Below the pieces are notes generated by a model, which was given only the letters and a program-made list of their open reading frames with translations, made no database searches and was not told where the DNA came from. A program made the translations under genes and the position numbers. A stretch of 64,000 bases of DNA from Streptoalloteichus tenebrarius (GTDB taxonomy: Bacteria; Actinomycetota; Actinomycetes; Mycobacteriales; Pseudonocardiaceae), in assembly GCF_024171885.1 (NCBI RefSeq), contig NZ_JAMTCP010000006.1, forward strand, positions 124,001 through 188,000. Reading direction: 5' to 3'. Position 1 is the stretch's first letter, and every line of letters begins with the position of its first letter. Shown piece by piece: positions 56,459-64,000 of this stretch.

Positions 56459-57178
56459 TCAGTCGCGGAAGCTGACGTGGTGGCTGTGGATGCTGAAGTT
56501 CTTCGTCAAGACTGTCCGCAGTGCTCCCACGTTGACCGGATCGTGTTGTAGCCGAGCGGGATCACGCGATCACGACGCCCCTTTCCATGCACGAGGATGC
56601 AGTCACGGTCGAGGTCGAGGGTGAGCGATCCGATTTCTTTGCGACGCCCGCCGGTATCCCACAGGGTACGCAGAATAGCCTCGTCTCAACGGTCGACGAA
56701 ATCTTTTCCTGAGCACGTCGACAACAAGGCCCCATCATCTCATAGGTGACGATGCGGATGTTTTTCCTCGACGTGTGGCGCCTTCATGGGATGCATGGGG
56801 GAGCGGTCAATTTCCCCCTCTTCTTCCAACCAGTTCCAGAAGGTTCGTAGACTCCGGAAGTGAGTGTGCGCGTTACCCGCGGATGTCTTTCAAGCAACGC
56901 CGCATATACGCGCGCATGACCGAGGCGGTCATCTCGGCAGGCGCATACCCAGCGGCGACACTCTTACCTTGGGGGGTGGTCTGAGCCGATGCCCATTCGC
57001 CAAGCTGACGCAACGCGTGCATGTAAATACGAATAGTATTTTCCGACTTGTTGTCGGCGAGCAGGGACCGGCCCCACTCCTTCGCGATGAGCCCCCACTC
57101 ACCCGGAGGTAGGGGGATGTAGGCGCCCGAGCGGAGCCGGAGCGTCATCCGTTCGGTACCGAGCAGGACGGTGGTCAC
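56459..57178 (-). pseudogene. int: Tyrosine recombinase (integrase), disrupted
   Basis: From the GTG at 57178 the core-binding domain reads EWGRSLLADNKSENTIRIYM and MRAYMRRCLKDIRG, then stops at 56873. A frameshifted continuation gives RSLRTFWNWLEEEGEIDRSP. After two in-frame TGA codons, both at places where Arg would be expected for at least one (VDR-stop-DEAILRTLWDTGGRRKEI), the catalytic domain continues with ILVHGKGRRDRVIPLGYN. The H-x-x-R box and catalytic Tyr are missing. At least one frameshift, two stops and a C-terminal deletion inactivate it. It lies next to the tRNA target, as integrases do. Confidence 0.8.
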
Positions 57179-57357
57179 TGGGCCGCCCCCTCAGTCCCGG
57201 ACAACGCCCCCTCGCCGAGCAGTCGCCGCCGCTGAAGGTGGACCCGCACCGTGTCGAGCGACTTGTCGCCGAACCCCAGTGACGTTCGCCACTCCCGCGC
57301 CAGGGGCCCCCACTTGGGGGACGGGAACACGTAGTCGATCTTCTTCATGGTCTCCAA
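57175..57357 (-). pseudogene. Second integrase N-terminal fragment
   Basis: 60 residues starting METMKKIDYVFPSPKWGPLA. AREWRTSLGFGDKSLDTVRVH aligns with the corresponding part of the neighbouring integrase fragment (KEWGRSLLADNKSENTIRIY). It ends in a GTGA overlap with that gene. Either a duplicated, truncated integrase start or a small conserved companion ORF. Truncation is more likely because the domain is incomplete. Confidence 0.55.
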
Positions 57358-57428
57358 CCTGGTGTCGAAGTGTCACCAGGCGTGTGCACTGGAAGCGCTG
57401 TGCCGCTCAACCGTGCACTACGGAAACT

Positions 57429-57462
57429 CCCCTCTGACCCGGGTATCCCCAGGTCAGAGGGG
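57429..57462 (-). terminator. Terminator of tRNA-Ser(UGA)
   Basis: An 11-bp perfect stem (57429-57439 with 57452-57462) lies six bases downstream of the tRNA 3' end on the minus strand. Confidence 0.75.
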
Positions 57463-57468
57463 CCGCAG

Positions 57469-57553
57469 CGGAAGCGGAGGGATTCGAACCCCCGGACCCT
57501 CGCGGGTCTCCCGCTTTCAAGGCGGGTGCATTCGGCCGCTCTGCCACGCTTCC
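57469..57553 (-). tRNA. tRNA-Ser (anticodon TGA), integration target
   Basis: 85 nt, acceptor stem GGAAGCG/CGCTTCC and long variable arm. The anticodon loop CTTGAAA in CCCGC/GCGGG gives TGA. Its 3' half is repeated, degenerate, at 47878-47927, marking it as the attachment site of the adjacent element. The tRNA itself is intact. Confidence 0.95.
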
Positions 57554-57585
57554 AGGTCCGGGAGCGTAACTGGCTGCGCGGACAA

Positions 57586-58065
57586 TCAGCAGCCGGAACC
57601 CCGGAGGTGACCGATCACACGCTCGAAGATCCGGGCCAGCACGGCCCGCTCCTCCGGATCGAGCAGGTCGATCAGGTTCTTCCGCACGCCGTCCACGTGG
57701 GTGGGGGCGGCGGTCTGGAGCAGCTCCCACCCCTTCCTGGTGAGATGGGCGAACACGCCCCTGCCGTCGCTGGGGCACTCGGTCCGCTCGACCAGCCCCG
57801 CCGCCTCCATCCGCGCGATCTGGTGCGAGACCCGGCTCTTGGACGAGGCGACCGTGCTCGCGAGCTGGCTCATCCGCATCCGGTGGTCGGGCTCCTCGGA
57901 CAGACGCACCAGGATCTCGTAGTCGGCCAACGCCAGGTCGTGCGACTCGGCGAGATCGCGGTGCAACCGGTACTCCAGCATCTGACTGCCGACGATGTAC
58001 GCGCGCCAGGCGCGCATCTCGTCGTCGTCGAGCCAGCGCGGTTCCGATCCAGCGGCAGCGGTCAC
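57586..58065 (-). CDS. MarR-family transcriptional regulator
   Basis: 159 residues. The winged HTH shows LADYEILVRLSEEPDHRMRMSQLAS in two parts (LADYEILVRLSEEP; RMRMSQLASTVASSKSRVSH) and the wing DGRGVFAHLTRKGWELL. No signal of ligand. It stands alone, divergent from the secreted nucleotidase gene, whose start is about 130 bp away, so it may regulate it. Confidence 0.88.
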   Translation of the reverse strand: MTAAAGSEPRWLDDDEMRAWRAYIVGSQMLEYRLHRDLAESHDLALADYEILVRLSEEPDHRMRMSQLASTVASSKSRVSHQIARMEAAGLVERTECPSDGRGVFAHLTRKGWELLQTAAPTHVDGVRKNLIDLLDPEERAVLARIFERVIGHLRGSGC

Positions 58066-58198
58066 CCCACCAGGCTAGGCCCTTCACCGCGGCCGGCCAC
58101 GGGCTTCGACGTGTTCGCCGCCACGCCCTGGTGCGGGCGGGACAGGGCCGGCACACTCCTGCGCCATGCGCCCTCTCCGGGCGCGAGGGGAGGAGACC

Positions 58199-59920
58199 AT
58201 GGCCCTGTCCGCTCGGCTGCTCCGGCGCGCGTCGGCGCTGGCGGCCGCGCTCGCGCTCGTCGCCGCTCCCGCTGCTGCCGCCGCCGCCGACCAGGGGAGG
58301 GGCGCGGGAGCCGAGGAGATCCGGCTGATCGCGTTCAACGACCTCCACGGGAACCTGGAGCCGCCGTCGGGCTCGTCGGGGCGGGTGACGTTATCCGACG
58401 GCAGCACCGTGGAGGCGGGTGGCGCGGCATACCTCGCGACGCACGTGCGCCGGTTGCGGGAGCAGTCGCGCGCGTCGGTCGTCCTGTCGGGCGGTGACAA
58501 CATCGGCGCCTCGCCCCTCGCCTCGGCGTTGTTCCACGACGAGCCCACGATCGAGCTGCTGAACCAGCTCGGCGTGTCCGCGTCGGCCGTCGGCAACCAC
58601 GAGCTGGACGAGGGCTACCGCGAACTGCGGCGGGTCCAGCACGGCGGCTGCCATCCCGTCGACGGCTGCCGCTTCCGCCCCGACTTCCGCGGCGCGCGCT
58701 GGCCGTACCTCGCGGCCAACATGACCTTCGCCGACTCGGGCCTTCCCGCCGCGGCCCCGTTCACGGTGACCTGGGTGCGCGGAGTGCCGGTCGGGGTGAT
58801 CGGCCTGCCGCTGGAGGGCACGCCGAGCGTCGTGTCGGCCGACGCCGTCAAGGGCCTGCGGTTCGCGGGAGAGGTGGAGACGATCAACCGCTACGCGGAC
58901 CTCCTCGACCGGATGGGCGTGCGCTCGATCGTCGTGTTGTTGCACCAGGGGGACAACACCGAGGGCGGCGGTCCCAACGACTGCCGCACCACGCCGGGGC
59001 CGGCGCGCCTCATCGCCGAGAAGGTGACGCCGAAGGTCGACGTCGTGTTCACCGGGCACAGCCACCAGCAGTACGTGTGCACCGTGACGGATCCGGCTGG
59101 CCAGCCCCGGCCGATGGTGCAGGGCGCCTCGTTCGGCCGGATCCTGTCCGTCGTCGACGTGCGCGTCGACCGGAGGACCAGGGACGTCATCCGCCCGGCC
59201 ACCAGGGCGTTCAACCAGGTGGTCACCAGGGACGTCCCCGCCGACAGGGCGGTCGAGGCGCTGGTGGGCGAGGCGCGGGCGAAGTCGGCGCCGATCGCGA
59301 ACGAGCGGGTGGGCGCGATCACCGCGGACGTCCCCCGGTCCCCGGTCGCCTCCGGGGAGTCCCCGCTGGGGAACCTCCTCGCGGACGCGCAGGTCGAGGC
59401 GACGAAGGGCGCGAACGCGCGGATCGCCCTCATGAACCCTGGCGGGGTGCGCGCGGACCTGGTGTTCGCCTCCTCGGGCGCCGGCGAGGGCGACGGTGTC
59501 GTGACCTACGGCGAGGCCTACGCGGTCCAGCCGTTCGGGAACATCCTGCAAACACTCACGCTCACCGGTGCGCAGCTCAAGGCCGTGCTGGAGCAGCAAT
59601 GGCAGACGACGCCCGACGGGAAGATCGTCACCCGGGTGCTCCAGCCGTCGGCCGGGCTGCGCTACACGTGGTCGGCGTCCGCGCCCGTCGGTTCCAAGGT
59701 CTCCGGGCTCACGATCGACGGTCAGCCCGTCCTGGCGGACGCGAAGTACCGCGTGACGGTGAACAACTTCCTCGCTGGAGGCGGCGACGGGTTCACCGAG
59801 CTGACCAAGGGAACCGAGGTGACCGGAGGGGCGGTCGACCTGGACGCGTTCCTGGCGTACCTGAGGGCGCGGCCCGGTGTCGCTCCCCCGCCGACCGACC
59901 GGATCTCCGTGGCGGCCTGA
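58199..59920 (+). CDS. Secreted bifunctional metallophosphatase/5'-nucleotidase
   Basis: 573 residues from the ATG at 58199 with GGAGGAG upstream. A signal peptide of about 30 residues ends in an Ala run. The metallophosphatase domain has NDLHGNLEP, SGGDNIGASP, VGNHELDEGY and TGHSHQQYVC. The C-terminal 5'-nucleotidase domain (about residues 360-560) has MNPGGVRADL and YAVQPFGNIL. It hydrolyses extracellular nucleotides to nucleoside and phosphate. No anchor is seen, so the protein is probably released. Confidence 0.92.
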   Translation: MALSARLLRRASALAAALALVAAPAAAAAADQGRGAGAEEIRLIAFNDLHGNLEPPSGSSGRVTLSDGSTVEAGGAAYLATHVRRLREQSRASVVLSGGDNIGASPLASALFHDEPTIELLNQLGVSASAVGNHELDEGYRELRRVQHGGCHPVDGCRFRPDFRGARWPYLAANMTFADSGLPAAAPFTVTWVRGVPVGVIGLPLEGTPSVVSADAVKGLRFAGEVETINRYADLLDRMGVRSIVVLLHQGDNTEGGGPNDCRTTPGPARLIAEKVTPKVDVVFTGHSHQQYVCTVTDPAGQPRPMVQGASFGRILSVVDVRVDRRTRDVIRPATRAFNQVVTRDVPADRAVEALVGEARAKSAPIANERVGAITADVPRSPVASGESPLGNLLADAQVEATKGANARIALMNPGGVRADLVFASSGAGEGDGVVTYGEAYAVQPFGNILQTLTLTGAQLKAVLEQQWQTTPDGKIVTRVLQPSAGLRYTWSASAPVGSKVSGLTIDGQPVLADAKYRVTVNNFLAGGGDGFTELTKGTEVTGGAVDLDAFLAYLRARPGVAPPPTDRISVAA

Positions 59921-60010
59921 CCACGCGTCGACCGGCGGGCTCGTGGGTCCTCGCGGCCCACGGGCCCGCCTTTCTCGTAGCCGGCCCTCCGCGGGTGCCG
60001 GCGACCCTGG

Positions 60011-60607
60011 TCAGGCCTGCGTGCTGGTCGGGGTGTCCCCGAGGTGCACCAACAACCGCCGGAGCAGGTCGGCGAGCTGCCGCTGCCCCGACTCGTCCAG
60101 GCCGGACAGGAGCTGCCGCTCCCGGTCCAGGTGGGCGACCACCGCCTCGTCGACCACCTCCCTGCCGCCGGCGGTGAGCTGGACGAGCACGCCCCTCCGG
60201 TCCGTCGGGTCCGGCGCCCGCTCGACCAGACCCCGCTTCTCCAGCCGGTCCAGCCGGTGGGTCATCGTGCCGGAACTGATCATCATGGTGCTCTGGAGGC
60301 GGCCCACGGTCAGCCGGAACGGCTCGCCCGACCTGCGGAGCGCGGCCAGCACGTCGAACTCCCACCCGGACAGGTCGAAGCGGGCGAAGTTCTGGGCGAG
60401 GCCGCGGTCGATCAGGACGGCCAGGCGGCCGAGCCGGCCGACGACCCCGATCGGCGACGGGTCCAGGTCCGGCCGTTCCCTCCGCCACTGCTCGATGATC
60501 GCGGCGACCGCGTCCTCGAACGGGCTCTGCCGCCGCCGTCGTCCCCGCTGTTGACCCGTCCCCGCCGGCTCCTGGCCCTGCGGGGCCGGCCCCGGGTCTC
60601 CGTTCAC
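60011..60607 (-). CDS. MarR-family regulator divergent from the EamA transporter
   Basis: 198 residues from the GTG at 60607; a GTG at 60619 is also possible. A Gln/Arg-rich N-terminus precedes the winged HTH (LSGWEFDVLAALRRSGEPFR; TMMISSGTMTHRLDRLEKRG; DRRGVLVQLTAGG). It controls, most likely, its own gene and the divergent exporter gene through the three palindromes at 60647-60705. Confidence 0.87.
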   Translation of the reverse strand: MNGDPGPAPQGQEPAGTGQQRGRRRRQSPFEDAVAAIIEQWRRERPDLDPSPIGVVGRLGRLAVLIDRGLAQNFARFDLSGWEFDVLAALRRSGEPFRLTVGRLQSTMMISSGTMTHRLDRLEKRGLVERAPDPTDRRGVLVQLTAGGREVVDEAVVAHLDRERQLLSGLDESGQRQLADLLRRLLVHLGDTPTSTQA

Positions 60608-60646
60608 ACCTTCGCGCACATTCCCATTCTGCACGGCGTCGAGTTT

Positions 60647-60705
60647 CTTGACATCGAGGCACCCGTGCGCCCACACTCCTCGACGTCGAGAAACTCGAAT
60701 TCGAG
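60647..60705. promoter_or_regulatory. Three operator-like palindromes in the MarR/EamA intergenic region
   Basis: CTTGACATCGAG (60647-60658), CTCGACGTCGAG (60679-60690) and CTCGAATTCGAG (60694-60705) share the form CTYGA-N2-TCGAG. The TTGACA inside the first may also be a -35 box. The last lies 8 bp before the EamA ATG. MarR proteins commonly bind such short palindromes; here the binder is most likely the adjacent one. Confidence 0.65.
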
Positions 60706-60713
60706 AGGACGTC

Positions 60714-61685
60714 ATGGGCACCACGGCTCTGCTCCTGCGCACCGCGCTCGCCCCCGCCCTGTGGGGCACGACCTACCTGGTCAGCGCGACCCTGCTCCCG
60801 CAGGGACATCCGCTCTGGGCCGCGGCGCTCCGCGCCCTGCCCGCCGGCCTCCTGCTCATCGCCCTGAGACCGGGCCTGCCGAGAGGGTCCTGGTGGTGGC
60901 GCTCGCTCCTGCTCGGCACGCTCAACATCGGCGCCTTCTTCGCCCTGCTGTTCGTCGCCGCCGAACGGCTCCCCGGCGGCGTCGCCGCGATCCTGGGCTC
61001 GGTGCAGACACTGCTGGTCGTGGTGCTCGCCGCGGCACTGCTCGGTGAGCGGGCGCGCGCGGGGCAGGTGGTCTCCGCGCTCGTGGGGACGGCCGGCGTG
61101 GCCCTGCTCGTGCTGCGCAGCTCGGCCTCGCTCGACCCGGTCGGCGTGGCCGCGGGCATCGGCACCGCGCTGACCATGGCGTTCGGTGTGGTGCTCACCC
61201 GCCGCTGGGGCCTGCCCAGCGGGGTGCACAGCCTCACCGCGGCCGCGTGGCAGCTACTCGGCGGCTCGCTGGTGCTGGTCGTCCTCGCCGTGGGCGTGGA
61301 GGGAGCGCCGCCGGCGCTGGACGGACGTGCCCTCGCCGGGTTCGCCTGGCTGTCGGTGCTGGGCGGAGCGTTCGCCTACGCGGTGTTCTTCGCCGGCCTG
61401 CGGCGGCTGCCCGCCACGGTCACGTCCCTGCTAGCGCTGGTCAACCCGCTGGTCGCGACGCTGCTGGGGTGGGCGGTGCTCGGCCAGGCGCTCACGGCGG
61501 CGCAGGTGGTCGGCGCCGCCCTGGTGCTCGGCGCGGTGCTGGTGGGCCAGCGGGCGGCCACCCAGGCCCCGCAGCCAGGCAGGCAGCGGCACGCGGCCTC
61601 ACCGCGCCCCGGGGACGAGCAGGTCGACCCAGACGAGGTGGTGGTCGGAGGCGTCGTTCAGCCGGGACAGCGGGTCTCCGTGTAG
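60714..61685 (+). CDS. EamA-family (DMT) membrane transporter
   Basis: 323 residues with ten hydrophobic helices and two EamA repeats, starting ALAPALWGTTYLVSATLLPQ, with helix ends such as LLGERARAGQVVSALVGTAG and, in the second repeat, GWAVLGQALTAAQVVGAALV. Drug/metabolite exporters of this type remove amino acids or toxic compounds. The C-terminal about 30 residues after the last helix overlap the convergent gene by 87 bp. GAGAGGA precedes the ATG by five bases. Confidence 0.88.
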   Translation: MGTTALLLRTALAPALWGTTYLVSATLLPQGHPLWAAALRALPAGLLLIALRPGLPRGSWWWRSLLLGTLNIGAFFALLFVAAERLPGGVAAILGSVQTLLVVVLAAALLGERARAGQVVSALVGTAGVALLVLRSSASLDPVGVAAGIGTALTMAFGVVLTRRWGLPSGVHSLTAAAWQLLGGSLVLVVLAVGVEGAPPALDGRALAGFAWLSVLGGAFAYAVFFAGLRRLPATVTSLLALVNPLVATLLGWAVLGQALTAAQVVGAALVLGAVLVGQRAATQAPQPGRQRHAASPRPGDEQVDPDEVVVGGVVQPGQRVSV

Positions 61686-62828
61686 CGGCCAGAACACGCC
61701 GGAGCGCACCGGCGACAGGGGGTGGGACGGCAACACCCAGTCCACCCGGAGGTTGCCCACGGAACGGTCGTCGAAGTCTCCCGTGTCGAGGAAGGAGGGG
61801 CCGCGATGCCTGGAGTTCGCGCCACCCTGAAGCACGGCGGCCCACGCCGCGCCCGCGCTGCCCGGGAACGGGTCGATCACCCGGGGAGCGCGTCGGATCT
61901 GGTCGATCGCCGCGTCGACGCTGTCCCCGTCCAGCAGGTCCGCGTTCTGGTCCCCGGCGACCACGAACGGCTCCCCGGCCGGGAGGCCGCCCCGTCGGCC
62001 CGCGTCGTCGTAGACGTAGTCGGCCCGGCCGGGCCGCACGTAGTCCGCCCAGAACCGGATCTCGTCGTGGTTGCGGCGGCCGTTCCGGTCCTCCGGCCCG
62101 TCGAAGGTGGGCGGGGTCGGGTGCGACACCAGGAGGTGGACCCGGCGGCCGCCGACCAGGACCGGCAGGTCCCAGTGCGACTTCGAGGAGAGGGGGAACC
62201 GGGCGAGTTCCTCGTCCGAGTACCAGTCGGCGGGCCGCGCCGTGCCGACGTCGTCCGGCAGCGACGCCCCCGGCATGTCCCGCCACCGGAAGTGCTGGAA
62301 GGTGCGCGCCGCGGCGGTGTCGATCGGATGCCGGGACAACACGACCATGCCGTACTGGCCGGGGAACAGGCCGAAGCCCCACGCGTCGTCTCCCCCGCCG
62401 ACACGTCCGTCGTTGTTCAGGTCGAAGCCGGAGGGCACCCCGGTGTTGACCGGAGCGGTCCACGCGTACGGGTACCGGAGGGGACTGGCCCCGCCCTGCC
62501 CCACCTCCAGGTAGTTGCGGTGGAACGCGTCGACCGCGCGCCCGCCCTCGACGAAGTCGAACTCGTTGAGCAGCACCACGTCCGGCCGGGTCCGTTGCAG
62601 GACCTCGGCGACCTTCCTGGCCTGCGGATCGTCCGGAGTGGACAGATCAGCGAGGAGACGGCCCTCCTCCGAGCGGTTCAGGGAGGCGTTGAAGGTGGCG
62701 AACCGCACCGCGCCGGACCCGGCGCGCGGCTCGGCCGCCGCGGTGGCCGTGGGCATCGCCGACACGGCGGCGAGCACACCGGCCACCACACCGGCGGCCC
62801 ACACGACGATTCGCTGGCGACGACCCAC
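61599..62828 (-). CDS. Secreted endonuclease/exonuclease/phosphatase family protein
   Basis: 409 residues from the GTG at 62828, which has GGAGG eight bases upstream; an in-frame GTG at 62834 is too close to it. Signal peptide of about 30 residues (ends ATAAA-EP). EEP motifs: VRFATFNASLNRS, VVLLNEFDFVE, LLVSHPTPP, VVAGDQNADL and NDASDHHLVW. It resembles secreted phosphodiesterase-type proteins; nucleic acid or phospholipid head groups are possible substrates. Its last 87 bp overlap the EamA gene tail to tail. Confidence 0.87.
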   Translation of the reverse strand: MGRRQRIVVWAAGVVAGVLAAVSAMPTATAAAEPRAGSGAVRFATFNASLNRSEEGRLLADLSTPDDPQARKVAEVLQRTRPDVVLLNEFDFVEGGRAVDAFHRNYLEVGQGGASPLRYPYAWTAPVNTGVPSGFDLNNDGRVGGGDDAWGFGLFPGQYGMVVLSRHPIDTAAARTFQHFRWRDMPGASLPDDVGTARPADWYSDEELARFPLSSKSHWDLPVLVGGRRVHLLVSHPTPPTFDGPEDRNGRRNHDEIRFWADYVRPGRADYVYDDAGRRGGLPAGEPFVVAGDQNADLLDGDSVDAAIDQIRRAPRVIDPFPGSAGAAWAAVLQGGANSRHRGPSFLDTGDFDDRSVGNLRVDWVLPSHPLSPVRSGVFWPLHGDPLSRLNDASDHHLVWVDLLVPGAR

Positions 62829-63022
62829 GACCACACCTCCTCGGCGGGGCGCGACCGGGGAACCCGGCCGGACGGCCGCCCCTGCTCGGCCGACCAGGCC
62901 GCCGATCCCCGCGTCGCCCCTGGTCCACCCTGGCAGAGCCGGCCAACGCCGAGGCGAGCGCCGGATGAACGTCAGGTGTTGTCCGGGGCCCGGCCGGGCG
63001 CGGCCCCGGGTGGGCGCGCCGG

Positions 63023-64000
63023 TCACCGGTCGTGGGACAGGGCCTTCCGGTCGAGGTCGGCGGGGCTGCGGTACCCGGCCAGCCCCATCGTGAGGTCGAG
63101 TTCCGCGAGCAGGGCGCGCAGCGCGTGGACGACGCCCCGGTGGCCGGCGAGCGCCAGCCCGTACGCCCAGAGCCTGCCGACGAGCACCGCGTCCGCCCCC
63201 AGGGCCAACGCGACCAGGACGTCCGCCCCGGAGCGGATCCCCGAGTCGAAGAGCACCGGTCCCCTGGCGGCGACGGCGTCCGCCACGTCGACCAGGCAGT
63301 CCAGCGCCGCCCTGGCGCCGTCGACCTGGCGCCCGCCGTGGTTCGACACGATCACCCCGTCCGCTCCGGCGTCCAGGGCGGCGCGGGCGTCGTCGGGATG
63401 GCAGATCCCCTTCACGAGGACGGGCACCGCGGTCCACGAGCGGAGCATGGCCAGGTCCGCCCAGGTCAGGGAGGGGTTGCCGAACAGTCCGGTGAAGGCG
63501 AGGACCGCCGCCCGCCGGGCCTCCTCGCCGGCCTCGGGCGGCGCGGCGAGGCGCGACCGGAAGACCGGGTCGGAGAAGTAGTTGCCCAGGCCGTGCCCGT
63601 GCAGGAAGGGAAGGTGGCCGAGGGCGAGGTCGCGGGGACGCCAGGCCATGGTCCAGGTGTCGACGGTGACGACGATCGCGCGGTAGCCGGCGGCCTCGGC
63701 CCTGCGCACCAGCGACTCCGCGAGCTCAGGGTCGTTCGGCCAGTAGAGCTGGAACCAGCGGGCGGCGTCCGGCGCGGTGGCGGCGACCTCCTCCATCGGC
63801 GTGGAGGACGCCGTCGACAGGACGCTGACCAGACCGAGGTCGGCGGCGGCGCGGGCCTGCGCCCGCTCCGCCTCGGGATGGATGACGCTGGCGGTGCCGA
63901 CAGGGGCGAGCAGCACGGGCGCGGCCATCGTCGTGCCCAGCACCTCGGTGGCCAACTGCCGTTCGGTCACCGAACGCACCATCCGGGGCACGAGCCGCCA
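63023..64000 (-). CDS. FMN-dependent alpha-hydroxy acid oxidase (lactate oxidase/monooxygenase type), N-terminus cut
   Basis: The frame is open through the window end, so the start lies beyond 64000. PVLLAPVGTASVIHPEAE, WFQLYWPNDPELAESLVRRA, the catalytic His/Arg in VSNHGGRQVDGA, and FDSGIRSGADVLVALALGAD with VGRLWAYGLA bind FMN. The family oxidises L-lactate, mandelate or glycolate. The sequence around AYGLALAGHRGVVHAL favours lactate 2-monooxygenase-like enzymes. Confidence 0.9.
   Translation of the reverse strand, partial: WRLVPRMVRSVTERQLATEVLGTTMAAPVLLAPVGTASVIHPEAERAQARAAADLGLVSVLSTASSTPMEEVAATAPDAARWFQLYWPNDPELAESLVRRAEAAGYRAIVVTVDTWTMAWRPRDLALGHLPFLHGHGLGNYFSDPVFRSRLAAPPEAGEEARRAAVLAFTGLFGNPSLTWADLAMLRSWTAVPVLVKGICHPDDARAALDAGADGVIVSNHGGRQVDGARAALDCLVDVADAVAARGPVLFDSGIRSGADVLVALALGADAVLVGRLWAYGLALAGHRGVVHALRALLAELDLTMGLAGYRSPADLDRKALSHDR

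Larger units (their letters stand above)
47878..57553. mobile_element. Immobilised integrative element in tRNA-Ser(UGA), AICE-like, carrying a graspetide cluster
   Basis: The element is bounded by the degenerate att copy (47878-47927) and the intact tRNA-Ser(UGA) (57469-57553). The order from the tRNA is: broken integrase, DUF5753-DUF397 remnant, GntR regulator, XRE regulator, primase-polymerase-like gene, several small genes, graspetide precursor, ATP-grasp ligase, methyltransferase, DUF6624 gene, terminator, broken membrane gene. Integrase next to the tRNA, a KorSA-like GntR and a prim-pol domain recall actinomycete integrative and conjugative elements. No FtsK/TraB-type translocase remains, so transfer is lost. 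About 9.6 kb. Boundaries are inferred from the repeats. Confidence 0.7.

Noticed and set aside
62829-63437. Upstream extension of the secreted EEP protein frame
   Set aside because: The signal peptide and a ribosome binding site place the start at 62828; the extension is antisense-like sequence over the hydroxy-acid oxidase gene.

Overview
The window is very GC-rich (about 70% or more by eye). GTG starts, GTGA stop/start overlaps and leaderless-looking genes are common. The gene content is actinobacterial: a dnaX-ybaB-recR block with SRP RNA, tadA with its associated protein, a HisC2-type aminotransferase, Asp23/Gls24 proteins, an MT0933-type antitoxin and lysC with an internal beta start. 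Gene order and style fit the Pseudonocardiales (Saccharothrix/Actinosynnema/Lentzea type), but this is inference because no search was possible.

Most of the window is chromosomal housekeeping. Positions 1-7400 hold an MFS tail, an FGGY kinase, the ask-asd pair (entry to Lys/Thr/Met synthesis), a PIG-V-like mannosyltransferase and a nitroreductase. Positions 7600-11300 hold leuA behind a leader peptide with three consecutive Leu codons and a 10-bp hairpin, a eukaryote-like topoisomerase IB and a class II aldolase. Positions 11389-17262 are a complete oligopeptide ABC operon (binding lipoprotein, two permeases, two ATPases). Positions 17390-24442 carry the udk-like/recR/ybaB block, an S9 peptidase on the opposite strand, dnaX, SRP RNA and a secreted transglycosylase-like protein. 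Positions 24500-39600 hold three of the four tRNA-Ser species present and tRNA-Arg, a large secreted nuclease, an ECF sigma/zinc-finger/Asp23 operon, tadA, an M20 hydrolase, tyrA, a thiolase, a glycolipid-binding protein, an orphan antitoxin and a sortable thioester-domain surface protein. Positions 39787-47640 hold acetoacetyl-CoA synthetase, a DLH-like pseudoenzyme, pat/hisC2, VapBC, a ketoacyl-ACP synthase, a PrmC-like methyltransferase and an unlisted 58-residue cysteine-rich membrane protein.

The most interesting part is 47878-57553. The 3' half of tRNA-Ser(UGA) at 57469-57553 has a degenerate direct repeat at 47878-47927. Next to the tRNA is a tyrosine integrase broken by a frameshift and stops. 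A GntR regulator, an XRE regulator, a primase-polymerase-like protein and decayed genes lie inside. This looks like an immobilised integrative element of the actinomycete AICE type. It carries an apparently intact graspetide (ATP-grasp RiPP) cluster: a precursor with a PFGMRF leader motif and a Thr/Asp/Glu-rich core (51265-51528), an ATP-grasp ligase (50308-51264) and a PIMT-like methyltransferase (49095-50315). By analogy with known imiditides, the peptide could be ester- or amide-stapled and then carry an aspartimide at its single Asp-Gly. The cluster lies at the end of a tightly packed set of small genes that runs from the primase-like gene to a strong terminator at 48371-48408.

Positions 57586-64000 return to chromosomal content: two MarR regulators, a secreted 5'-nucleotidase, an EamA exporter divergent from its MarR with three operator-like palindromes, a secreted phosphodiesterase-type protein and an FMN-dependent hydroxy-acid oxidase cut by the window edge.
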